A DNA stretch of 64,000 bases, from contig CP142451.1 in the NCBI GenBank assembly GCA_038049695.1, positions 31,666,001 to 31,730,000 on the forward strand, in the 5' to 3' direction. Below are positions 1 to 9,915 of the stretch, piece by piece. This stretch comes from Cinnamomum chago. Taxonomy: Eukaryota > Streptophyta > Magnoliopsida > Laurales > Lauraceae. The notes below the pieces were generated by a model that had not been told where the DNA came from, did not search any database, and saw nothing but the letters and a program-made list of their open reading frames with translations. Position numbers and translations under genes: made by a program. How positions within the stretch are numbered: position 1 is the stretch's first letter; each line of letters opens with the position of its first letter.

Positions 1-2
1 AC

Positions 3-632
3 CGCGACAACCGTCACAAGAGCCAGAATAGCGGGGTGGTCATCGAGGGAGACCACAATGAGGAAAACATTGACTTTTTCGGTTACTTGACCAACATTTT
101 TGGATTGTCATACATCAATGGTTCTGAAGTTGTTTTGTTCAAATGTGAATGGTATAATACAGGTCATAAATCTAAAATAAATATAGAGGCACATGTCACA
201 AGCATTTACGTTAGGGATCGGTGGTATGAAGAGGATCCCTTTGTCTTACCAAATCAGGTAAATTAAGTGTTCTATGTCAATGACACCAAATTAGGCCGAA
301 ATTGGAAAGTCGTGGAACGGGTCAAGCATCGGGGTGTTTGGGATGTGCAAGAGCGAGATGAGGAAAAAGAGCAAAATGTGATAAACGAGCTATACCAACA
401 GGAAGAAGCCATTGAAACTGTCTCAGTATCTATTGCCGAGGACTTTTCCTTTTGTTACACTAGGGATGACATTGAACCAGATATCATCCTTGAGGATAAT
501 GAACCTGTGGCCGATGGCGATGAGCCAATTGCTGGCGGTGGTGGTGACGAGGATAAAACATTGGCAGAGTACATAAATGAAGAGGAAACTGATCAGTCCG
601 ACCCTGATATTGATTCTGATATGGAATTATGA
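3..632 (+). pseudogene. CACTA TNP2 transposase C-terminus (DUF4216), one nonsense codon
   Basis: The frame is open from base 3 and reads the usual end of plant TNP2-type transposases: QNSGVV, then a DUF4216 segment with VVLFKCEWYNT, RWYEEDPFVLPNQ and VFYVND, and an acidic tail ending DSDMEL at 632. An in-frame TAA at 264-266 breaks DUF4216 between two matching halves in the same frame. Family members commonly have Gln there, so CAA to TAA is the likely change (inferred). The catalytic Transposase_21 domain would lie left of the window. It sits just upstream of the element's second gene at 801. Confidence 0.85.
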
Positions 633-800
633 TATGTAAATTTCATTTCTGCATGTGTGTGGACAAGGATTACATGCAATGGAATCGTTAATTTTACTTT
701 CATTTGTTTGCCTCTATTGTGACTTTTTATTAAATTTATATATATATATATGTTTGATCCTTTTATATATTTATGATCCCTTTGTCATTTTTTATTATAG
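633..800 (+). other. Spacer or intron between the two CACTA genes
   Basis: A/T-rich stretch with a short TA run near 740-752, ending in TTTATTATAG, a good splice acceptor for the exon that opens at 801. The first exon of the second gene may lie in here, but nothing in it is recognisable. Confidence 0.4.
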
Positions 801-1977
801 CGGTCCAAAAATGCCGAAAAAAGAAAAGCTTATGTTCCTCCTGGCGCATTGTCTCAAAAGAAGAATGCTTATGAGTTAGCTAGAAATAAGAATATTGTAA
901 GTAACATGGCCAGAATGAGTGAAATTGGCGCACGACAATTGGTACAAGCAATCCAAAATCCATCTCGGCGTCAACTCTCTGTTGAAGACGAGCATGATGA
1001 CGTCGACAAGGAGTATAAACCATCCGGAAGTAGTGAGGAAGAAGAAGAGTTAGAAGATGAGGTTGTTATATCTAATATCAAAATTCTTACATGTATATTA
1101 ACTTATTGTGTTTTTTCTTACATGTATACTAACTAATTGTGTTTTTTTCGTAATTCTTAATTTTATCCTAACTTATTGTGTTATTCAGTTCGCACATATG
1201 GCCCCAGGGAGACGCTGACAAAGCCAATCAGCAGGCACTCAAGAATCGGTCCTAGATCGTATTGCCAATCAGTGTGAGATCGGTGCCACCCAGCCCAATG
1301 TATCGAGCCAGCCTACTACAGACAGCAGCGTAGGTAAGAAATATTTGACCCTATTATCTTTTCAAACTTATTAGTTCAATTACATTTCTTTATGATTAAT
1401 AATTCAAAAAAAAAAAATTCTGCTAGTTATAGCATCATCCTCTCAGCGTGTACGGTGTAGGGTGGTGGGCCATGAGTCAAAGAAGAGGATGAGGATTCTG
1501 GGCGGTAGGATTTCTGTTCCGCTAGGTGCACAATCGGGGACTTTTGAAGGTATAAATGCCTCTACATTTGCAATCGAGCTGGGAAGTCATATTCGCAGGC
1601 TTGTACCATTAAACAAAGAAACATGAGGAGCAATTGATAATGGGTGCAAGGAGGCAATCTTTACGCAACTGCGGTAATAAAACAATCTTATACTTTCTAA
1701 TCTATATTCATAGGCTTTACTGTTTACTTTTCACACTTGTGGGTTTGAAATGACAGCAAAATATGACTTTGGCGATTGGAAGACCGATGCACGTGTGGCA
1801 AATGCAATCGGGAAACTAGCAATGCATATCTATAGGGAGTTCAGGGCGGAGCTATACAAAGCATATAAGAAGTTGTTGGAAAATGGCCATGATCCGAAGC
1901 AGTGCCCATATCATACGCAGAGGGCGGCCCAGTGGGTCTGGCTGATAGAAAACAAATGGGAGACACCAGAGTGGAAG
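801..1977 (+). pseudogene. CACTA second gene, 5' exons (Transposase_24-like), broken
   Basis: Three stretches look like exons. 801 to about 1062 reads KNAEKRKAYVPPGAL, then an acidic tail. About 1427-1670 contains GGRISVPLGAQ and LGSHIRRLVPLNKET. 1756-1977 reads KYDFGDWKTDARVANAIG and ends in WETPEWK before GTAGCT. The order and motifs fit the plant Ptta/En/Spm (Transposase_24) protein. The frame stops at TGA 1624-1626, directly after LNKET, where the family usually has Trp (TGG to TGA, inferred). The gene appears to continue at 4635 and 6684. Exon ends before 1756 are approximate. The role is presumed to be the DNA-binding accessory protein of CACTA transposition. Confidence 0.7.
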
Positions 1978-3244
1978 GTAGCTAAATTATATTAACTGAT
2001 TTGCTTTCGGTACATGGTTTAAATTAGTCTTTACACTATATATTGTTGTTGTTTTAAATATTGTTGTTGTTTTAGCTAAATTAATGATTTGGCAATAAGT
2101 CATGCTGGGTTCAGGTATTGGTTGAGCCAAAACTGACCCAGCTAAGTCCTGCTCTAACTCATACCTAACTCAACCCATCCTAGGTTCATTGTTTTTTACA
2201 CCAAACCCGCCATATGACACTATGGGTCAGATCAAGTTTGATCCTATTTGGCTTTCTTTTGTTAAAGAGAAATATAAATTATCTGAGTCCTCGGCTAAGG
2301 TTCCAACCCAGCACATGTGGGAGCAAGGTACTGCTTACTACCACTTGCACCATTTCACTTTTGCACAAAAAGCCTAACAAAAAATCACACAAATTAACAA
2401 AAGTGGAGCAAGGAGGATCAGGCAAAAGTCAGAACCAAGATACGAACCCACCCCAAATTACTTGGTTTAGAGTAGGTTTGTTGAGTGGTCATTCTGCAAC
2501 TTCCGGCCTAAGCTTGTTTGTTGTAGGTGGGAGTGTCGATTTTGGCAGCCAGGCTCTATTTGGGCTGTTGCCAGTTGGGCCCTCTTGCCTTCTTTGCTGC
2601 TGGTTTGGTTTCTGAACTCAGCAGCAGTGAGTGTGCAGGGGCCTGTTTGGCAGTTTTGCTGGGGCGCTTCCTCTGGGGCCTTCTCTTTGATTCTCAGCTG
2701 CTATTTGGGGATGGGCTTGGCAGCTGTGTGTGTGATGTGCTGTGTGTTGCAGGGGAGCTTCCTCTGTTTTGCTGCTGATTTTTTCTGTGCTCTTTTGCTT
2801 TGCTGTTCTTGTGCTTTGAGGTGCTGAGGAAATCTCCTCTTTCCTTAGTTGGTTTGCCTTTTCTTTTTTTTTTTGTTGTTGCTCTTGTGCTTTGGTTTTG
2901 GTTTTTGTGTCCTCCCTGTTTCTAGGTTGGCATTCTGTTTTGTTTTCTTTTACTCTATATTCTTTTTTCTCTCTGTCCAAGGGGCTTTGCCCTTCTTTCT
3001 CTCAATACTAATTTACCAATTAGGAAAAAAAAATATCAGACTCCCATTTCAGATCACAGATGGATTCTCAACTGCTATTTGGTGATGGGCTTGTTTCTTC
3101 ATCATCATCCGCATTATCTTCTTCTTCTTTGTTCAGGGATTAGTGTCATATTGATTATCAAAGAGGAGGACCTGTGTTGTTCTATTTTCCTTCTTTTATG
3201 AATCTGCAGCTCTTGTTAATGTACATTGTGAACTACTCTTCATT
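1978..3244. other. Unassigned filler inside CACTA copy 1
   Basis: No gene recognised. From about 2460 to 3010 the + strand is strongly T/G-rich. A 30-base segment around TGCTATTTGGGGATGGGC (2690-2721) recurs with changes at 3062-3092, and a 90-base segment at 3134-3222 recurs at 3965-4050 beyond the TPD1-like exon. This looks like patchwork built by repeated local copying rather than coding sequence. Confidence 0.5.
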
Positions 3245-3552
3245 TCAGCAGAATCTAGCAGAATTAAATGTAATTGGGTACATGAAGGAGTTTGTGTAGG
3301 TGAAACGGATTATCTGGCTACTTCTCAAAGGCCTTCCTGCATTCACCAAGTAATCATCAAACGACAGCCTCTTGATTGTGTTTGGATTCACCAACTTTGC
3401 CGATGCAAACCAACCATAGTGAAAATGGATGTTAAAAGGGGCACAACCAGACATAAAGGTGTTTGCAATTTGAAGTATATGTTCTGGGATCCTTGTTGAT
3501 GAACCTCTACTCTGAGAAATGCTTATATCTTTGTTTGAGCATAAGTCTGATG
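3245..3552 (-). pseudogene. Captured TPD1-like exon, degenerate
   Basis: Read on the minus strand, this is the C-terminal domain of plant TPD1 (TAPETUM DETERMINANT1)-like secreted proteins, which in Arabidopsis signal through the EMS1 receptor in anther development. Visible motifs are IPEHILQIANTFMSGC, NIHFHYGWFASAKLVNP, FDDYLVNAGRPL, FTYTNSFMYPI and a final SARFC before the stop. A CAG acceptor precedes it at 3553-3555; the upstream exon with the signal peptide is absent. Several positions that are cysteine in the family read Tyr or Phe (HFHY, DDYLV, NTFMS), so the disulphide pattern is lost although the frame is open. It lies inside the CACTA element, opposite to its genes, which fits gene-fragment capture followed by decay. 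Confidence 0.72.
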
Positions 3553-4634
3553 GTATGAGTGGGGGCTTCAACCCCAAACCCTTGTATTTGGGTCCGCACC
3601 TATATCTCCTAAGTCCTACCCCATCCTCCCATTTCTCTTTTCCATCGGAAATGAATAATAATAGTAAATAATAATATATAGTAATGATTCTCCAAAGAAG
3701 CCTGGTTTCTGGTGTAGGTGGGTGTGTTGGTTTTTCTCTTGCATTTCACAACAATTCTTGTTGGTTGGGCTCTACTTCTTCTTCTTGTTTTTTCTTGGTT
3801 GAACGCTCTAATTATATTGAGCATTTTTTTTAGAACCCAGTGGACCATAAATATTGGAAAATAGGATTTTTTTTCAGGTCCAGCCCATTCAATTGTCAAC
3901 AGTGATGTACCCGAGTATAGGAAAGAGAAGGACATGTGATGTTGTGTTAATCTTCTTCTTTTTTCAAGGATTAGTGTCATATTGATTATGAAAGAGGAGG
4001 ACTTGTGCTGTTCTATTTTCCTTCTTTTATGAATCTGCAACTCTTGTGTGGGGTTTTGCAGAGAAACTTCCATAGGCAGAGTACCATATGCTTAAAAGGG
4101 GTTGTAGAGAATTTTTTTTATTTTTTTTAACTTTTGATTTTGCTGGGAGATTAAGAAAGGAATAACACATGGGAAAGCAGGGACCTTGCCACTCTTAAGT
4201 GATGTTACAAGTGACTCTTCTTCCTATCTTTTGATTTTGCTGGGAGATGAAGAAAGGAATAACACATGGGAAAGTAGGGAACTTGCCACTCTTAAGTCAT
4301 GTTACAAGTGACTCTTCTTCCTCCTCTTCATCATCATCCTCATTATCTTCTTTCCCTTCTTTTATGAATTTTGGGTGTGTTCATAGGTTCCAGAATCAAA
4401 TATAATGATTCATTGGATAAGGAGAGAAAAAAATGTTTATAACAAATCAATTATTCCTTTTGTCTCAATAATAATGAAAAACAGAGCATGAGCATCCAAA
4501 ACCAAAGAGAATAATCTTTTAGGTGTGTGTGTCCCTTTTTATGTCTATTATTATAATTATTTATAAATATTTTTATCCCTATTATTATAAAATTTTACTT
4601 ACTCAATTCATTATCTATTACTTGTAATTTTCAG
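3553..4634. other. Unassigned CACTA interior with tandem duplications
   Basis: No gene recognised. It contains the second copy (3965-4050) of the 90-base segment seen at 3134-3222. It also holds an A/T-rich stretch (4490-4634) that is collinear with 19840-19946 in the other CACTA copy and ends in the splice acceptor TTTTCAG at 4628-4634. Confidence 0.55.
4131..4324. repeat. 97-base tandem duplication
   Basis: The segment beginning CTTTTGATTTTGCTGGGAGA occurs at 4131 and again at 4228, so the unit is 97 bases. The copies differ at only a few positions (for example AAGCAGGGACC against AAGTAGGGAAC). No coding role seen. Confidence 0.9.
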
Positions 4635-7036
4635 CACAAGTCACAGAGGAATAAAGAGAGCCAGAGCAAAGTGAAGACGCTTCATACATCTGGATCTCGA
4701 TCATTTGCAGCCCAGTTCTCGATCATGTAGGCAGATGAGCAACAGGCTCCTCCATCTCAACCTGATTTATATCGACGGCGACACTATAGCAAGAAGAAGA
4801 ACAAATGGATCACAAATCATGCTGAGGAGACACATGTGAGTTGTTTCATTGACATGAGAATATTTGCTTGTATTATATAGTACTTCAGGTGAAGCAAAAG
4901 GAGTTTATAATTTTACTATCTTTTGCCTATGCTTAAGGTCATTTTAAGTCTATCACTATTTAAACATGTTGTGATGCAGTGTTGCAATTTAATAGCCACG
5001 CAATAGCTCATCCCATAGTGCATTACCATTTAGCAACTTCTCTTTACTCATATTGTTTGCGGCAAGGCAATGGCTACAATTATTATATATGAAGTCAAGT
5101 GAACTCAATTGAACAAACAGTGATTGATTCCAATTTGATTTTGACTATTGAGAAATCCAATTTGACCTCTCCTTTTAAGTCAATTTTCATTCAATACTTA
5201 AAGCTGCAAGTCTTTTTTTTTTTTTTTTGGTTGTTGATGTTGTTTGATTTGAAATTTTGTTGGTTATAGAGCTCTGTTAAGTTGCTGTTCCAGTTGATAA
5301 TGTTCGCTTCTTCACATTTATAATTGAATGAGTCACACAATTGGATGAAGGAGTGGCTTATTAAAGTAAGACTCACGCACTCAGTGAAGGAGTCCATTTT
5401 TTGTTTATGAGGGTGTCAAGTATATAACAGTTTTGTGTGAAAACTTCAGTTTTTACCACTTTTTTTTACTGTTACATTATACTTTTATGACTTTTACCGA
5501 ATGATTTGGCCACTGGGTGTGGGTTGGTTGGTCCATCTTTTCATCATATGATAGTAGCTTAGAAAGAATGGGTGGCACTTTACTGGAAAGTTTTGAAGCT
5601 TCATCCCTGAGCATAGGGGTTTTCTGAGGAATATGTTGACATTTGTTACACCCTTTATTGTTTCAGTCCAATGGCATCCAGAATACAACATATATTATGA
5701 CTGTAACTTGATTAGAGCAAACAAAGTTGTCATTTGGAATATATGCAAGTGAAATAGTAATGACTCCTTCAAAAAAAAAAAAAGTATTTCAAATCACTCT
5801 TAAAATATACACTAAAAAAATAAATATTACTCCAAAGCAAGGATAATACTTACACGGAGGTCCTTTGATTACAAATTGATTCATTCCAATAGCTTAAAGT
5901 AAACCAAGCCTTAAGATGTGTATGTCTCGGTGGAGGGGTGAGAGAGAGGGAGAGCTGGTGGTTCCAACCATGTACTGGTTGGGCGCAGCAGATGTATACA
6001 GGTTGTGGGTCAACACTTCAAAAACAAAGGTCGAATGGCCCTACCAATGTTTACTTAAAAAAACCGGTGGATCATTGTTGGATATGTTCTCCTGCACACG
6101 GTTCATATACGAACTGTGCATATGGGTAATAGTCTTATATCACTCAAAGGAGGGCTCCAAGGAAATCAGAGTTGCACAAGTGAATATTATCCTAAGTGCC
6201 AGTATAAAAAAAGAAAAAAAGGTTTTGGGAAATTTAGATTAAAATTCAGATCCATGCTTATAGGATTCAGAAGTTGTCCAATTTGAATCCAAAGCTTATG
6301 ACAAGCATTATATATAAAATAAAATAAAAGAAAAATTTTGTTGTTTCCATTTCTTAGCTAAATTGGCTATGATGGATTCAGTAGCTATGATGCCTGTACA
6401 GTTACTCTCACTTACTGTTTACCTTTTGAGCACTAAATTATGTATCATGTTATGTGTTCTTGATGGGATTTCTTTATTTTACATAGCATTTTTTTTTGGA
6501 TGTACATATATCTTATGGGCCATATAGTAGTGTTTATGGGTAGTCCTTATGATTTGAAGCTTAATAGGACGAAGACCACCGAGTTGCACGGGGCACTCTT
6601 CGCTAGTATTGTAGTTCCCAGTTTATTTCAATTGCCTAACATATATTAATTACATGACATATTTGAATGCTTTGATAATGCAGTGAAGAATGGAAGAGGC
6701 ATTATCGCAGCCTGAAATTAACTCTCCAGTGGCTGAGCAACAGGTGATCGGGAATCTGCTGGGAAGAGGATCGCAAGGAGGCAAGGGTACCGCTCGAGGG
6801 GCCCATTATCATCTTCTACTGGTAACTTGATGTCTTCTGAGATAAGCAACCTACGGCAGCAACTAGCTGATTTGTTGAAAGCACAAGAAGATTTGAGAGA
6901 AGAGTTGCGGCGACAGTATGAGGACTCGCAAAAGCAAATGCAAGATCAGGCAGCTATGCAGGTTCACATGCAGAGTCAGATTCAGTTGTTGCTTTCCCGA
7001 GTCAGTATGGATGGTTCGGGCTCCTCCGAAAGATAA
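4635..7036 (+). pseudogene. CACTA second gene, 3' exons (Transposase_24-like), nonsense and frameshift
   Basis: Two exons: 4635-4835 (KVKTLHTSGSRSFAAQ, then SKKKNKWI) and 6684-7036 (ALSQPEINSPVAEQQ, a Gln-rich coiled segment, and GSGSSER before the stop). The minus-strand copy at 19176-19822 aligns throughout and is intact, so the damage can be read by comparison: CAG to TAG at 4728-4730, CGA to TGA at 6684-6686 (first codon of the last exon), and a one-base deletion near 6750-6770 that shifts the frame before MSSEIS. The intron here (4836-6683) is about 1.85 kb against 104 bases in the other copy. LHTSGSRSF matches the HTxGSxSF signature of this family. Confidence 0.85.
4836..6683 (+). other. 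Expanded intron of the CACTA second gene
   Basis: It starts GTGAGTTGTTTCAT and ends TTTGATAATGCAG, matching both ends of the 104-base intron of the other copy (19518-19621). The extra 1.7 kb in the middle is either an insertion here or a deletion there. I recognised no gene or element ends in it. Confidence 0.65.
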
Positions 7037-7430
7037 GGATTTGATGGTTTTATGAATTGGCATGGGTCATCCCTCTAACAAGTTCATTTTGCTCCTTACT
7101 GGCCATGTTTCATGGTGTGCTTTGGATATTTGATGATGATTAGATTTTAGTTGAGATTTACTTTATTAAGATATTTGACTTTTTTTGTCGTGGGATATTA
7201 CATTTTATGTGGCATGGACAAGGTTTATGATTGGTTTTAGTTTATTGATGACTCATTATTTTTTATTGTTACATGATGAATGTGGGATTATTTGTTGTTT
7301 ATCAATGCTTATGCTTGTGCAATGTTGAAAATGTAGATTTGAACAGGAAAATATTATACAGGAATTTTTCCTAATTTTTTCAATTATTTCTTAATTGATA
7401 AGAAAAGCTATTTCTCAACGTACTCTCTGC
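7037..7430 (+). other. 3' untranslated and flanking region of the CACTA gene
   Basis: No coding sequence. It aligns, with scattered changes, to 18800-19175 read on the minus strand, so it is a regular part of this CACTA family between the stop codon and the subterminal repeats. Confidence 0.7.
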
Positions 7431-8000
7431 GCCACCAAAAGTAAATTTCTTGCCCTCGTTAGAGACATTTCTTGACGCGTCAACACGTCGGAATATGTAT
7501 GACCGGCGGTATGCGTGCGCCGTCAAATATGTATTTCGACGCTAGTATGTATGTTGGCAAATGTATAACCGACGTTATTATGCGTCGGCAATGACGTAAA
7601 TCTATTTCCCAACGCACTCTCTATGTCGTCAAAAGTAATTTTCCTGCATCGTTAAAGACATAACCCGATGCTTCAACACGTCGGGATATGTATTATCGAC
7701 ATTGTGTATGCGTCGTCACATATGTATTCCGACGCTAATATGTGCGTCGGCAAATGTATAACCAATGTTATTATGCGTCGGCAATTAGGTACATATATTT
7801 CCCGACGCACTGTCTGCGTCTCTAAAAACTAATTTTCCTGCATCGTTGAAGACATTTCCCGATGCTTCAAGACGTCGGGATATGTATTACCGGCGTTGTG
7901 TATGCGTCGTCAAATATTTATTCCAACGCTAGTATGTGCGTTGGCAACTGTATAACCGACGTTATTATGCGTCGGCAATTAGGTACATCTATTTCCCGAC
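7431..8000. repeat. CACTA subterminal repeat array, inner part
   Basis: Repeated blocks with alternating CGACGC and GCGTCGG motifs every 20-40 bases, in both orientations, within a longer unit of about 190 bases (for example GTGCGTCGGCAAATGTATAACC recurring). In CACTA elements such arrays bind the transposition proteins (family knowledge). It is interrupted at 8000 by the solo LTR and resumes at 12064. Confidence 0.88.
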
Positions 8001-8639
8001 TGTCATGCCCCCGAACCAGAACCTCGGGGGCGGGAAATGGGGATTAAGCATAAATATATTTTTCTCCCAAGATCCGCGTGTGTGAAGACAACACATTCTG
8101 AATATTTTGTGGAAGCATTTGTGGCGTTGCGACCCGGAGTCCGTGGCCATTGGATTCCGCGTCGCACTCAACCTTAAGCATATAGCTATCATATCAAGAA
8201 CCATATCAGACTGGAGTAAACCATCACAATAAATTACAGAGCTGACAGTAACAGGATATTACATTCCCAAATATGTTCAGGTTACAATTATCAATGTACA
8301 TTAATTAAGAATCCCAAGAAAAAGGCTAATAAAAGCCATACAACAATAAGCTATAAACTACTACCCAAATGTGACGTAGCTCCGATGTTAAGCTCAATGT
8401 CTACATGACATAGCCGACAAACAAACCTGCAAGGCATGGCTCCACAGCCAACAAAAAAACTCAACTCGGGGCGAAGAAATCTGAACCTGAGTACCAACAG
8501 TAATGGGTCAGACACGACGGTCTGGCAGGTGGATGAAAAGATAACAAATATACTGAAGAATAAAAAATAAGCTAAATCATGCTATTCGATCAAATGCTGC
8601 ATGTAATTAAACGGGTAAAACATAAATATCTAATAAAAC

Positions 8640-9190
8640 ATGTGTTCATTTACATCATCTATAATCATAGATATTTGACAATCGGGTGTTCGTCTAAAAC
8701 ATGTATAAATATAGTGGTTTGACAAAACAAACGTTCATTTGAAACTTAAGTAAAAACACAAGTATACAACAAATCAGGTATCCATAGCAGTCTGGCAAAA
8801 CCAAAGTCCATTTGAAAGATATGTGAAAATACAAATATTTAATAAAACCGGGTGTTCATTTAAAACATATCTCAAAGCAGGGATATTTAACAAATCGGAT
8901 ATTCATTTGAAACCGGTATAAACACAGTGATCTGGCAAAACAAGTGTCATTTGAAACATATTTCAAAGCATGGGTATTTGACAATTCGGGTATTCATTTA
9001 AAAACAGGTATAAACATAGGAATCTCACAAGCCAAATGTCATTTAAAATAAAGCACGGATATTTAACAATTCGGGTATTCATTTAAAACATGTGTAATCA
9101 CATAAATCTAGTAAAACAATCGATCGTTTGAAACATATGTAAAAGCATGGGTATTCGCCCAACCGGCATTCATTTAAAACATGTGCGGGT
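8640..9190. repeat. Degenerate tandem array inside solo LTR 1
   Basis: A phrase of the type CGGGTATTCATTTAAAACATGTG followed by a short spacer recurs many times with changes, at roughly 60-110 base spacing. It is non-coding. Confidence 0.6.
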
Positions 9191-9664
9191 ACAAGGAACA
9201 GAAGACAATATAATAATAACTGAATTTACATTGGAGAATATTAACATTTGTTTAAATAACAACTTTCATAAAGGAAACGAATCATTTATCGGAAAGCAAG
9301 TAAGCAATATAAAACATGTCGGGTATCCAAGGAATCGGGAACTGGCAAGATGGCAATCACAAGTAGTTAAGTCCTCTATCACCGAAGTGACAAGAGTATA
9401 ACGGGACGTTGGTCTCAGTCACACAAGGTGAGGAGACTCAACGCAAATCATATATACAATATAAATATACGGGAACGGGACCACGGTAGCGAACCGGGTA
9501 TCGGGACGGGACCACGGCAATAACCGGGTATCGGGATCCAAACTGCAGCTGGCGGGACGGGAGGGGGATCTCCAAGTCAGTGGATCAGACTGACAAGGTT
9601 ATCCAAGCTTAGTGATGCCGACTCATAGGTCAAAACCAATCGAGACATATGCAAGTAAATCAAG

Positions 9665-9915
9665 TACAGTAAATAAACGGGTAAAACGGGGGTGCTCAAG
9701 GGCACACTGTCACTTCATATCGGGCAATACATTTCGGGACAAATAACTGTTACTAGTGTAACCTCAATGCTTTCGGGGAAACAAATAAATCAAGTACAAT
9801 AAATAAATGGGTAAAACGGGGTGCTCAAGGGCACACTGTCATATCATGTGATGCAATGCACTTCGGGACAAATGACTGTTACTAGAGTAAACCCAATGCT
9901 TTCGGGAAAACAAGT
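9665..9915. repeat. Two-copy tandem repeat of about 129 bases inside solo LTR 1
   Basis: The block GGTGCTCAAGGGCACACTGT followed by a CTTTCGGG end occurs twice in succession with small differences. Confidence 0.75.

Noticed and set aside
2214..3085. Several overlapping + strand frames and a Lys/Glu-rich minus-strand frame (2618-2980)
   Set aside because: They arise from the strong T/G bias of this filler region; no motif, no splice context and no family match.
7431..8000. Regularly spaced short repeats resembling a CRISPR-like array
   Set aside because: The repeats are imperfect, occur in both orientations and sit at a CACTA end in a plant genome; they are subterminal repeats.
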